A stretch of 64,000 bases of DNA from Plantago major (GCA_026545765.1 CM048842.1:21850667-21914666); one strand, 5' to 3'. Shown: positions 33,042-44,410, counted from the first letter of the stretch. Numbers and translations are program-made. The notes: generated by a model from the sequence alone, not told the origin.

Positions 33042-35551
33042 TTAGGTTCTTGCTTCAGAGATAGAACCATTTAGACTAAACATTCTTCCAGTAGGAATCC
33101 ACATTGTAGTGAATTTCTTGGGAGTTTGTTTTTGTCTACCTTGATCAGAAGGAGATGCAATAAAATCAGTAATTTTGATCTCAATCTTCCTTCTTGGGGT
33201 GTTTCTAGGTGTTCCTTTTGGTGCTTTCTGGACCCTGGGTTTCTGGGGTTGCTTTTCAGCAAACTTAGCCTTTCTGGCCAGGTTCCTTCTAGCTCTGGCA
33301 TTCAGTTTTTCAGTGGCTTGAGATTTCTTCCACTTCATCATTGTTACGTAATATCAGCCTTGCGCCATTGTTCTTGTCCTTCCTTATATTGTTGTAGAAG
33401 AACTTTTCCAATAGCACGATAGCCAATACCATTTCGAACACCTTTGGCTTTCTGAATGCGCTCTTCAGAAGCCTTACTAGTTTCTGCACCATCTTTATTT
33501 TCATAAAATGGTACAGTTGAGAATTTGCCTATTCCAGCAATTCTTCCTTTCCTAGTAATATAGAAATGTGGATGGTTGCATGTCTGAGGGTTGTGTTTCT
33601 TTTCAGAAACCTTATCCACATGTTTCTTGTGAACTTGTTGTTCTTTCAAAGGCTGAGTTGCTACTCCTTTTCCTTTGTCAACTACCCTAGCTTTCTGACC
33701 AATGCTATAGGTGGTTGAAGAACCATTCTGTTGACTTTTTACAAAGGTCAACCTTTCATCACTCTTCTTCAGAGGAGATGAATTACTCGATTGTTCATCA
33801 AGTCTAAGTCCACCTTTCTCAGAGGGATCTCTCAGATAGGATTGAACCTCAGTGAGAGTGTCACTAGCCTTTGCATAAGATTGGAAGGATAGCTCTTTCT
33901 TTCTGAGTTCTTCATTCTCAGAAAGCAGCTTCATCATTTTCTTATTAAGTTCATCCAAGGCGAGTTTGTGAGAATTTTCATTCTCAGATATTTGAGCTTT
34001 CAGAAAGGCTATTTCAGCGTTCTTGTTCTCAGATACCTTGGTTAGCTCAGAAACCTCTTTTTCAAGAATTTCTTTGCTTTCCTCTAGAATTCTGGTTTTG
34101 GATTGTGCTTCCAAAAATTCTTTCTCATAACGATCCAATTCACTTTTGACCAACTCCAGATCCTCAATTCCATCATCACTTTCATAGTACAGAAATTGTG
34201 AATTGTTAGTTACCTCATCAGCCATAAGACACATTTCAATGTTGGAGATGTCGGACCAAAGAATCTCAAGAACTCCACACATTTCATTCTTCTTAAGACC
34301 GAAGTCGATTACATCGTGGGTGATTCCACACAATTCTGGTGATGGTAGGTTTGAGTCATCTGAATCTCCATCTTCAGAATCTGTCTCAATGTCTAGAGCA
34401 TCAAGTTGAACTTGAATCTTCTTCCTTTCTTCAGTCAGTAAGGCCCTTTGATTTCTTTTGAAATTTCTTCTGTCCTTCTTGTTACCTGTCTTGTGTTTGT
34501 TTAAAGCAGGACAATCTCTCTTGAAGAGACCAGGCTTTTGACAAAAGAAGCAGATGTCATTTCCTATTTCTGTAGCTTCAGTACTAACACCTTTCTGAAT
34601 GAGGGTGTTCAGAGAGTTGTTCATTTGTATGTTCTTGTACTGATGATAGTTTGGGCCAAGATGCTTTTTCAGCTTTTCTTTAGGTTTTCTTCTCTCAATC
34701 TCTTGAATCACAAATTTCTTCATGTGTCTTACTGCAAGAGCATTTTCTTCAGATGCTTCTTTGGTATCCTTCTTTTCAGAAGTACCTTGAGAAATTAGAG
34801 CAACACTTTGTAGCTTTTCAGCTGTTTGTTCTCTCTGAGTTGTCTCATAGTCTATAGTAGCAAGATGAGAAAAGAGCTCTACTGGAGTAATATTTGGCAT
34901 CCCTTGATTGAAATAAAAGAACTTGGTGTGTTCCCATTTGTGATTGAGACTTCTGACAATAGTCTTGATCTTTTCTGACTGGGAGTATCTATTGCTTTCA
35001 CCAAGTGCAGCCATATCACTCATAAGAATAGTAAATCTGAAATCAAGTTCTTCCAGAGTTTCAGTGGGACCTTGTTTGAAGTTTTGGAACTTCAATTTAA
35101 GAACTTCGAACTTGTTTTCTTTGATTTTCTCAGTTCCGGCACAGATTTCTTCAATCAATTGCCAGGAAACTTTCGCCGTTTTAGCACTGCACATTTTACA
35201 CTGTATATGCTCAGGTGTCGATCTGATGATGATATTACGAGCTTGACCATCCAATCTGTGTCTCTTGGCATCTTCAGATGTCCAGAGCTCTCTTGGCTTG
35301 TCTTCATACATAATGCTTCCACGAGCAATATGACTACTATCACTAGCAGCCATATCCTCGCTTTCATCTTCCTTGTCTAAGGCTTTTTTTCCATCAGACA
35401 CCTCAGTAACTTGTTTGAGTTGTCTAATTTTGATAGGCCCTTCATTGATGACATAGATCATTTCATCACTAATGGCCTCCAGATGGAGCATCATGTTGTT
35501 CTTCCATTTCTCGTAGTTTTACGGTTTTAATGGGCGATCACCTCGAGGCAT
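33042..35551 (-). pseudogene. gag: gag of E2
   Basis: One open frame of 716 codons (33344-35494) holds the gag core (MMLHLEAISDEM, ELWTSEDAKRHR, FTILMSDMAALGE) and the coiled-coil tail. The last part (33042-33341) is in another frame and ends at the shared terminal TAA. The zinc knuckle reads CFFCQKPGLFKRDC: the His ligand is Leu, so RNA binding is probably lost. The N-terminus (ATG at 35551) runs into TAA after ten codons, inside a patch scrambled relative to E3, so the normal start context is destroyed. Confidence 0.9.
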
Positions 35552-35654
35552 ACCTGCACACTTAACACACAAATTATATAGTCCTCAGAGAGGGACAAAG
35601 TTTCTTCACCTATCTGGGGATCTAGGTTCAATGCAGAAGGCTTGTGAACCTCCT

Positions 35655-35666
35655 GCTCTGATACCA
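35655..35666 (-). other. Primer binding site of E2
   Basis: GCTCTGATACCA on the plus strand is the reverse of TGGTATCAGAGC, two bases from the 5' LTR, matching initiator-Met tRNA. Confidence 0.92.
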
Positions 35667-35668
35667 CT

Positions 35669-37057
35669 TGTTGGTCCAGATAACGGCAAAGTAAAATACT
35701 AGAGGGGGGGGGGGTGAATAGTCTTTTAAAACTTTTGTCGATAAACACAGTTTCTCAGAAACCCGGGGCTTTCTGATACTTAAATTCAGAGCGCGGAAGA
35801 CTTTAAGATAGGTAAGTGCAGAAACAATAAGTATGTGTGTGTGTGTGCTTTGCTGAAATGTAAATACAGAAAGGTAAATAACACAGCAAGTATAGTGGTA
35901 TCTGGAGGTGGCGTAATCCTCCAACTAATCCACTTCGTTCTTTCTAAGACCTAGAATTCACTAGAACAGATAATTTAGTTCACCTTACAATAATCCTATT
36001 CTAAGATTCCTAAACAAATGGTTCCCAACCAAATGTTCCCCCTGAGTTATTCCCCAGCTCCTAAAGCTAAGTACTTCCTCTACTCCACGCCTTGATGGTG
36101 TTGGTTATAAGGTTTTGTCAGAAAGGCTTCTCGTATAACTTTTCAGTTATGTTCACAGAGAGCCAAACAGAACGAGACTACTTAATACACTTGTTGGGTC
36201 GAATGGCGATGCGCTTCTTTCGACCCAAGTACTTGATGTCCGTTCTGGAGAATGAGCTTCAGAAAGGGTATCTGATAGTTCAACTCTTTCACAAATAACA
36301 ATCTCTTGTTAAGGTTCAGGGCAACTTAGAACTACTAGTTATTCTTCAAGCAACAGAAAGCTTTCAGAAAGGATAGTAGAGTGCTTGAGAGAATACTTTG
36401 CTTGATGGTAAGTTTGCAAGATAGAGCGTTCTAAGGTATGTTCTTCAAGCATCTAAGTGTGATATATATATATATATATATAGATAAATTTGAGAGGCGT
36501 TTGAATTGTATCCGTTGTGCTCTCTATCAAATTATATCCGTTTATATCTTGAACTATGTACTCAGAAGTCACTATCTCTTGTTTCAGAGAGGACTTGCTT
36601 TTTGCAGCATTTCTGCCGATGCATTTAATGCATAGTACTGTTCATTGTCCTTTAGTCTCAACGGATACATGAGCCTTTCTGATGGCTTGCATGCTCCATA
36701 CTCGTGATGTCATATGTCCAGAATCATATTTCGAAAGTAAGTTAATATACTTAAGAAAGGATTAAGGACATAGTCTTTCTGAGTTAGACTAAACCTTTGT
36801 ATCTTCATAAACCTTGTGCAATCTTCAGTCTTCTAATCTTCAGAAAAGTTCCATTGCTAGGATTGATCTTCATGGTCTTCTTGAAATAAAAATTACACTC
36901 AGAGACCTATAATCCTATTACAAGATTTACTAGACTAATCATACTCAGTGATTTCCTCTTTTACAATGTTCAAGTGAACCAAGAGTACTTAATCACCTTT
37001 CTGGCTAAGATAAGAACATGTGATGAGTGATCAAAATACTAACAGATATTCCTAACA
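35669..37057 (-). repeat. 5' LTR of E2 (1389 bp)
   Basis: It pairs with 21728-23154. It has TG..CA ends, a G run of about 12 (35703-35714), an expanded TA repeat at the promoter (about 36463-36481) and only one minisatellite unit near 36066-36088. The stretch 36195-36231 differs sharply from the partner LTR, while its surroundings are nearly identical. Confidence 0.95.
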
Positions 37058-37558
37058 ACCGCTCTTCCTCCTCCACTCCACCACCCGCCTCTCACCACCA
37101 CCATCCGCCTCTCACCACCACCACCCGTCTCTCCACGCCACCACTGCCTCCGGACTCATCGCCACCACCGCCACCGGATCTCCACCGTCCACCTCCGGAT
37201 CTTCGATTTATCTTTTTATACATTTTCGGTATTTTAGGTATTTTAGTTTGTACATTTTAGGTATTTTAGGTATTTATCTTTTATCTTTTTGTACATTTTC
37301 GGTATTTTAGTTTATATTGTATTATTGTATAATGAATTTGTATTATTGTCATTGTATACAATTTTCGATTTATTGTATAATCGTATTGGATATTGTAGTT
37401 TCGATTTGAATATCAACCGAATTATTGTCCGATTTGAATATTGTAGTTTCGATAAATCAATATCTCGTATACGAATACAAATTGGATACGAATTAATCCG
37501 TATACGAACACAAAAATTCGAATACGGATTTTATTTATTTATTTAAAAAATAGCTTTT

Positions 37559-37860
37559 CAGCGACGGATAGATCTATCCGTTGCCCCGTGGGGCGACGGA
37601 TAGATCTATCCGTTGCCCCGTGGGGCGACGGATAGAATCTATCCGTCGTTACATTGGCGACGGATAGATTCTATCCGTCGCCAATAATCGATTTAAAAAT
37701 AAATAAAAAAAGTCAAAAAATGATAATCCGTCGCGAATTGGACTACGGATTATTTATCCGTCTCCACAGCTCCAGTGGGGCGACGGAATTTCTATCCGTT
37801 GCCAGAGCTGGGGCGACGGATCGCTGGTCTGGAGCGACGGATCTATCCGTCGCTACAGAC
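37559..37860. repeat. CACTA subterminal repeats, right end
   Basis: At least six units of GCGACGGATAGATCTATCCGT(C/T)GC lie between 37560 and 37855, several spaced by about 32 bp and linked by CCCGTGGGG. They match the left-end units and, like them, are fold-back palindromes. Confidence 0.85.
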
Positions 37861-37879
37861 CAGTTTTTTTGTAGTGTGA

Positions 37880-39476
37880 GTCTACAATTGCCAAGTTCTG
37901 GTGGGGGGATGGTCGAAAAGATAAAATCCATTGGGTTAAGTGGGATACCTTGTGTGAGAGCAAAAGAGATGGGGGTATGGGGTTCCGTGACGTTTGTTCT
38001 TTTAATTTGGCACTTTTGGGCTAGCAACTTTGGCGCATTGTTCATTACCCCGATTCTCTCCTTAGTAGGGTGTACAAGGCTAAGTACTTTCTGGATTGCG
38101 ATGTCCTAGATGCCATAGCTAAGCCAAATACTTCCTATACTTGGAAGAATATTTGTGGATACGTGGAGATTGTGAGAAGAGGTGTTAGATGGCAAATTGG
38201 TAACGGTGCTAGAGTAAATGTGTGGGTTGAAAATTGGATACCAAGAGAGAATTTTCTTCGTCCCATCACCCCTGACCTTAATTCTCTTGGGAGTTTGGTG
38301 GTTGGTAATTTAATTGATCGCACCTCGCTGACTTGGGATATAGAGATCCTTAATTGGCTGTTCTGGTCGGAAGATGTGGAAGCGATTCTTAAAATTCCTC
38401 TAGCTGGTCCGGATGTTCTAGATGTGCGAGTGTGGCATTTTACGAAGCATGGATTTTATTCGGTGAAATCGGCCTACAATCTTGCCCATAAAATCTGCCA
38501 GGAGTCTGTATCTGCTGCTAATGCGAGTACGAGTAGTGGAGAAACAAAAAACTGGGAGTTTATTTGGTCCCTTCGTCTGCTTAGCAAGATCAAAATTTTC
38601 ATTTGGCATCTTTTGCGGAATGCTTTAGCTGTGCTCTCTGTTTTACATCATAGGCGCATAGTTTCTGAAACAATCTGCCCTGTTTGTGATTGTGGCCATG
38701 AAACAACTTTACATAATTTTTTTGCTTGTCATTTTGCTAGAATTGTTTCTGCTATCTCACCGTTGTCTCATGATTTGTTGTACTAAGCTACATCTAACTT
38801 GTGGGATTGGTTCATGGTTGTTCGATTCAAAGCCTCCAAGGATGATTTTGAGTTATTTGTTTGCACTTGTTGGAGTATTTGGAGAAGTCGCAATCAGGTG
38901 GTACATGAAGCACAACATACTGATCCTTCTTCCACCATTCCGATTGTTGTTGGTTACATTCAAGAATTCATAGCTGGATAGCAACCTTTCTCAAGACCGC
39001 GGCCCACCGAATCTACTACATCCTGGCAACCACCTGTTCTAAATTGCATAAAAATAAACTTTGATGCGTCTCTTGTCTCTCAATCATCATCAGTAGGCTT
39101 TGGAATTGTTGCAAGGAATAGTGAAGGAGACATAGTTGCTTGGAGTTGAAGACGAGTTCCTCACATCCACGACCCAGAGGTAGTGGAAGAAATGGCTGCT
39201 CATCAAGCTATCTGCCTTGCTCAACACCATCAGATGTGAAGGGTTGTGATCGAGGGAGATTGTGTAAATATCATCCGCTTGCTTCAATCGGCTACCCCGT
39301 GTTTGTCACCTGCCAGAGTTTTCATTGATCTCATTCATACTTTAGTTCCTTCTTTTGAGTTTATTTCCTTTTCTTTTACACCCAGACTTGGCAATTCTTT
39401 AGCCGATGCTCTTTCGGGTAATGTTTTAGCTAATGAGGATGGTACTTCCATTTTACCTCAGAATATTATCATGTAA
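37880..39476 (+). pseudogene. LINE ORF2, 3' part: zinc-binding domain and RNase H
   Basis: This continues the frame cut at 21221 (STIAKFWWGDGRKD follows REIE). It contains the thumb region, the RT zinc-binding domain typical of plant L1 elements (IWHLLRNALAV.. ICPVCDCGHETTLHNFFAC, about 38590-38730) and a plant-type RNase H (INFDASLVSQSSSVGFGIVARN near 39055, VVIEGDCVNII near 39242, NSLADALS near 39394). Breaks: stops near 38045, 38784, 38980, 39147 and 39238, some with frame changes. It ends at TAA 39474-39476, followed by a short 3' UTR and the A tail. Confidence 0.88.
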
Positions 39477-39530
39477 CTCCTTGACTTTGATATGAAATAG
39501 AAGTGTTTTTCTGATAAAAAAAAAAAAAAA

Positions 39531-39545
39531 GAATATGGCAAAAGA
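39531..39545. repeat. LINE target-site duplication, right copy
   Basis: GAATATGGCAAAAGA is identical to 16857-16871 and directly follows the poly-A tail, which fixes the LINE 3' end. Confidence 0.95.
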
Positions 39546-40860
39546 TCATATAAGTCATATCAAAGTCTTTGACATACTTACGCAATTTAAATTAAGATAA
39601 TGTGAGTTTCCCTATATGGAATGTTAATGACTACTTATAATATTCATTTCCCTTTTTCCCTTTAACTAATTAGCTATTTAAACATATTATTTTACAAAAA
39701 CTAAATGTAAAACAAATTTATAAACTCAATAAAGAAATTAAAAATTTATATTATCCAATTTAATTATATGTAACTCTAATCTTTAAATATTACTATAAAT
39801 TATTATATTTTTTATTTAAAATAAAAAAATTCCATTCAAGCTCCATGGGGAGGAGCTTCCCATGGAGCTTCCTGCCATGGAAACACTGGCGGGAAGCTCC
39901 GGTTTGATCGGAGTATATAAATTTCGAGAGTGGTTATTGCAATGTACAGAAATTGGAAAAGTGGCACTGTCTCATTATAGTGTACCGAAAAGAAATTCCC
40001 CAACTCCTATGGCTATGAGACAGACTTATTTTTTTTAATTTATTTTTATTAAATAGAAATATATAATTTCATAAATTTTAATGAATTTCAAAATTTATAT
40101 TTTGAAGATGAATCCGCTCCTTAAGTCGTAATTCGTTTGTTCAGTTGTTGAGTTCGTTGGGTAATTCTTCAGTGTTATGGTTAATTCGTTGGGTATTTAT
40201 TCAATTGGTTTAGTAATTGGTTATCCACGAACCAAAATTTGGCCTGCAGTTTTGAGACGTTTTTTGCAAATTGAAAACTTTGGGGACCGTAAATGAAGAG
40301 GATGGTGAGTTAGGGACCAAAAGTAAGATTTGGGAAGGAAAGCTTATTTATTTATTTATAAACTGAAACAAGACAGACAACCGAGACATTTAGTCGCTCA
40401 CGAGCAGCAAAGAAAAGTTACTGCTGCTGCTGCTGCGAATAGAAGAAGATTGACTGACATTATGCTTCGGCCAAACTCGGCCGTACGGACCACCCATTCA
40501 AATCGGAGAAGGAAGCAGCTTCAGATCACAAGGAAATCGACTGTCGATCGATCACATTTAGGTCAGTTGATTCCACAAATTTGGTTTTCTTGGCTGGGTG
40601 TTTTCTTGGCTTGGTGTTTTCTTGTCATATGTATATCTGATCTGATCATCACTTTCTTAATTTATCTACTCTAGTAATTGTCATATGTACTTCTGATCGT
40701 CACTAATAATTTCTTTTCTGGTTTCTTGATCTTTATTTCTTCAATTTCTTTCGTTCTTGGGTTTCTTGTCATTTTATCTTATTTTCTTCAATTTATTTGG
40801 TTCTCGGGGTTAGTTTTCCTTGTCATCTTTATCTTCTCAACATTCGACAATTGATTTGTC
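39546..40860. other. AT-rich intergenic sequence with a hairpin
   Basis: No gene is recognised. A strong inverted repeat AAGCTCCATGGGGA / TCCCATGGAGCTT lies at 39838-39870. TATA-like boxes at 39915 (TATATAAAT) and 40347 (TTATAAAC), and a GCT-rich stretch near 40420-40440, could belong to the 5' end of a decayed gene, but no coding frame supports one. Confidence 0.4.
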
Positions 40861-42060
40861 TGTTTAGGACAACTAGATAGATGCTAAGAGAGAACATAGG
40901 TGCGTGTTTCTTTAGTAATTAATTAGTATGGAGGGAAATACATTCAACACAATTGATTTGTCTGTTTTGGGACAACTAGATATTCGTGGAACAATCAACA
41001 ATTCTTTAGGGACAGGACAACTAGATATTAAGAGAGAACATAGGTAGTCGTTTAGTATGGAGGGAAATACTGAACCGGTAGATTAGATAAGTTGTGCATT
41101 AGTATAGTGGAGAAGATAAATTTAAATGCTCTGAACTCCTTCCTCGATCTTTCCTCGCCCTCATTAGCTGTGTAGCATGAGATGGAAAATATCCTTGTTT
41201 ATAACTAGGGGGCTTTCTTTTTGCCTATTTGAGTTTCATCCACCAGTGCAATTGAATTGAATTGAATTGAATTGGTTACTTTCTAGTTGTTCCGATGCAA
41301 ACGTTGTATGTTCTATGTATGTCGAGTTTCTTAGTGATCATGTAAACCCACCTGAACAAAAAAGGCAAAGTCGCCAATAAAAGCCTAAAAAAAAAAAAAG
41401 GCAAAGTCGCCAATAAAAGCCAAAAAAAGAGCCTGAAAAGAAAGATCACATGGTGACTATGGGCTCTGTTCCCTGGTATTCTGGTCTGCCATACATCTTT
41501 CTGTTTTCATAGGCAAAAAAGGCGCAGAAAAAAAGCCCAAAAAAGCCATAAAATCTCCACTGGCAATGGATGGTATAAAAGGCAAAGACGCCAATAAAAG
41601 CCAAAAAAAAAAAAAAAAAAGCCTGAAAAAAAAATTCAGAGGCAAAAAAAAAAAAGAAGGCGCAGAAATAAAAAGGGCAAAAAGAGGCGCATAAGGTGGG
41701 TTGAATTGGTCACTCTTGAGACTCTTCGTGGAACATCCACCAATTGTTTAGGGACAACTAGATATTAAGAGAGAACATAGGTGGTTGTTTAGTATGGAGG
41801 GAAATACATTCAACAATTGTTTAGGGACAACTAGATATTAAGAGAGAACATATGTGTTTTTGTTTAGTATGGAGGAATTCTCGTAGATAAGTTGTACAAG
41901 AGTATGTTAGTGGAGCAGATAAGTTAAAATGTTCTGCTTCCTCGATCTTTCCTCGCCCTCATTAGGTATGTAGCATGAGATGGAAGATATCCTTGTTTAT
42001 ATAGCTCCTCGATTCTTGAGTTGAAGGATATAGCTGTTCTTGTAGTATGGAGGGAGATAC
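40860..42060 (+). repeat. Locally duplicated blocks with an ATGGAGGGA first-exon-like motif
   Basis: A block GGACAACTAGATATTAAGAG..GAACATA..TTTAGTATGGAGG recurs near 40865, 41010, 41745 and 41822. A following block (GTGGAG.AGATAA.., CTTCCTCGATCTTTCCTCGC, GCATGAGATGGAA) recurs near 41110 and 41920. The third ATGGAGGGAGATACTCAA (42047) opens a short frame MEGDTQALDKLKTF that has lost its continuation. This looks like tandem duplication of a 5' exon region of an unidentified gene. Confidence 0.5.
41364..41690. repeat. A-rich minisatellite (GGCAAAGTCGCCAATAAAAGCC units)
   Basis: Units near 41364, 41399 and 41578 read GGCAAAG.CGCCAATAAAAG followed by long A runs, with degenerate units (GGCGCAGAAA) up to 41690. 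The stretch 42060-43425 beyond the repeat blocks holds no feature I can support. Confidence 0.55.
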
Positions 42061-43425
42061 TCAAGCCTTAGATAAATTGAAGACTTTTTCAGTGGAGCAA
42101 ATAAGTTTAACAGTGGTTTCCCTTTACTTTCTCTTTGTTTGGGCTTTCGTGGGGATTTTTGGGGTTACGTTGTGTGGTGGAAATGGTCACTCGTTTCTTG
42201 TTTGTTCAGTGTTGTATTCTAGTCATAATTCATGTTATTATGTTGTTTCTCTGCAAATTGCTTATGTTGAAGGCATGTGGTTTAAATGAAATATTATTGT
42301 CATTGCATGTATAGTTAGTCGTGAATTTTCTTTCTTTCTCTCTTTCTTTCAGTTGCAATTTGATTGGTGGTTTATGCTTGTGTTGTCTGGTTGTGCTTGT
42401 GTGTACATGTCTGATTGTTTGGTGTGCCTCTGAATGTGAATGTGTAACAACGTGTAACTCCGCCTGCATTAGTTGCAGCCGGTCCCAAGCCCGGAAAAAG
42501 GAGGAGGGTCATGAACTAAATGTGTTCTTTGTATCTACGCATTATCTGGGATCTGAGTTGTTATGTATCTACTCATATTATGCAATACAGTTCCTGTTAA
42601 AGTTTTATGTATGTACATGTCTGTATCTAGTCTTTTCATATCATATTCAACTTTTTCCACAACTGCTGGTATTATTTAATACTCTTCTTTTCTATGACCT
42701 TGTGTGATTCAGTTCCTCTAAAATTTGATGTTTTTCTTTACCAATCTCGGAGATTCAATCTGTACCATCCATAGCAGTTGCTGCTGATTGAGCTTATTCT
42801 TCAAATGTGGTGTGGTTAGCTAAAAATTATGCAATTAAGTCTTGTTAATAATCAATTGGATGTTGCTTTGAAAAAGCTGATAGCCATTCTTTTGAATATG
42901 CCTACAGAAGTCAAAGAACTGGTGTGCTATGCCTTGGAATAGCTTTCTCACTTGGTCAGTTTGTTGGGAGAAATTGTCAACAAAGACAAGTTGAAACGAA
43001 TGCACATGATTCAGAAGGATACCTATACCATGTGTGGGAGTAAAACGGGAAGTGAAATAATTGCTTTTTTTATTGTGAATTTGTGATTTTGCTAAAGAAA
43101 AGTTTGAAAAATGTCCTGAGATATTATTCCTCTCCGAGCTGCTGATTTACAGGAAACGGAGACAAGAGTTTGGCAGGGCGAGTTGGAAATAGGTAGGAAT
43201 TCAAAGTCGAAGAGTGTTGTTGAAAGATGCAAATCTTGGCTTATTACCATATGGAATCTGATAGAAAGTTTTTGTGTTGGACTGTTGTTGTTGCATAATA
43301 TGATTCCTATTCTGGTATTTCAGTTGGAGTTTAAGGTGTTTTATTTATGACCTAGATGTGTGAGTTTAAGGATATAGTTGGTGTGCATCTGGTCTAGTGT
43401 TCTGCAACTTCTTCTAGGAGTAATA

Positions 43426-43587
43426 TTCTTGGAGAAATTCTGTGTCCTTGATTTTATTGACTCAAGTGAAAGCATTGCTGAACCTGCCAAACCTTCTCCA
43501 TTAGAAGATACGGCGTTCAGATTCGTGGAAGACGTGAAAGATTTGAAACAGTTGGCCAGCAAATTACGTGCCGTGGATGAATTTGCA
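43426..43587 (+). pseudogene. Exon fragment of an RRP6-like (EXOSC10) exoribonuclease
   Basis: The frame FLEKFCVLDFID..PSPLEDTAFRFVEDVKDLKQLASKLR..DEFA matches, from my knowledge of the family, the segment just before the DEDD exonuclease domain of plant RRP6-like proteins (nuclear exosome 3'-5' exonuclease). It stops at a GTAAAC splice donor (43588), exactly where the catalytic motif V-D-L-E-H would begin in the next exon. No next exon is found downstream. Other parts of the gene are not recognised nearby, so this is a stranded exon rather than a working gene. Confidence 0.6.
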
Positions 43588-44410
43588 GTAAACATTCTGG
43601 CTTCTAATCTTTAGTGTTCATGTGCATAAATGATGACTAGTTGGGGTGTTTTTGGTGGTACTTCTTGCCTGTGATTGAGCTAGAGATAGCCGCTCATATG
43701 TCTCCTGCTTTCTGTAAGTTATCTGCAGTAGCCTGTAAGTTCTCTTACAAGGAATGTTGCGCATAAATGTTGACTAGTTGGGGTGTTTTTGGCTGCATGT
43801 TAGATGGCTCATCTGGTTGGATTGCTCCCTAACTTCTAATTACCTAACTTGTAATTGTTCCTGCAACTTTGGTTTAAGCACTTGTGTAACTAGTACTGTT
43901 TGTAAACTGGCCCCAAATGGGTATTTATTTGTACGCTTGACTCTAGGCTCTATTCCACTGTGCAACCCTTGGATTCAATTACTGTAAAGCTGTTATGTAA
44001 GCTTGTAACTTGTATGGGATCATCTAGGGAAATATATAGGGAAGATGTGCAGCAGAGAGAAGCCTTTTTTATCAGCTACGAAGTGTCGTCTTTCTCTAGA
44101 TTATGTATGTCTCAACTATGGAAGACTAGATAGTTAGATAGGTTATGGTTAGCCATGGGTTCTTATAAACCCCATGAGTTTTGTATTGTGTTTTTAATTT
44201 TAATATACTATAATTTAAAAAGAAAAACCAACATCTATTTAGACATCACTCTGTAAATATACCGACGCAGATTTCTTCAGGTGATTATAGAAATCGTTAG
44301 GTATGTGATTGAAATGTAGTATTTCACTAATGATTTGGCAGATATCTTACATTCTCACTTCAATGGAGATATACATTAGCTTAATTCTGAATCTCTAGTT
44401 TAGCTCTGGG
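43588..44410. other. Intergenic sequence, nothing recognised
   Basis: AT-rich DNA. Short direct repeats around 43620-43650 and 43760-43790 (ATGACTAGTTGGGGTGTTTTTGG-like) are the only structure seen. Confidence 0.4.

Larger units (their letters stand above)
21728..37057 (-). mobile_element. Ty1/copia LTR retrotransposon E2, complete
   Basis: E2 is 15330 bp with LTRs at both ends and a perfect 5-bp target duplication ACCGC (21723-21727 and 37058-37062) inside the CACTA core. The order on the minus strand is 5' LTR (35669-37057), PBS, gag, pol, spacer, accessory gene, PPT, 3' LTR (21728-23154). It is the same subfamily as E3 and more distant from E1. It contains the longest intact pol stretch here (29671-32280) but has several disabling changes. 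Confidence 0.97.
21222..37876. mobile_element. Non-autonomous CACTA (En/Spm) transposon hosting E2
   Basis: It starts CACTACAAGAAATCAGG and ends ..TTTTTTTTGTAGTG, inverted ends of the CACTA superfamily. The 3-bp target duplication TGA (21219-21221, 37877-37879) is intact, and removing the element rejoins LINE ORF2 across the gap. Without E2 and its TSD it is about 1.32 kb. No transposase is present, so it must have been moved by an enzyme made elsewhere. The interior is a CCACCA-rich low-complexity tract (21472-21727 and 37058-37200) and AT-rich DNA (37200-37557). The long Gly/Val/Trp reading frames on the minus strand of the CCACCA tract are composition artefacts. Confidence 0.95.
16872..39530 (+). 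mobile_element. Plant L1-type LINE, full length, interrupted by CACTA + E2
   Basis: The LINE is bounded by a perfect 15-bp TSD and ends in a 15-base A run (39516-39530). Subtracting the CACTA insertion with its TSD (16658 bp) leaves about 6.0 kb, the usual size of a plant L1. ORF1 has a DUF4283-like domain and a CCHC knuckle. ORF2 has endonuclease, reverse transcriptase, a zinc-binding domain and a plant-type RNase H. Both ORFs carry frameshifts and stops. The 5' UTR is 16872-17311, with no clear feature. A second, 5'-truncated copy lies at 62748-64000. Confidence 0.94.

Noticed and set aside
40330-40674. A 114-residue reading frame as a host gene
   Set aside because: The composition is basic and repetitive (GCT run), with no recognisable domain. 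It could equally be a 5' UTR.
43990-44220. A solo LTR near the H2A fragment
   Set aside because: Some LTR-like wording was noticed, but no TG..CA ends with a target duplication could be found.
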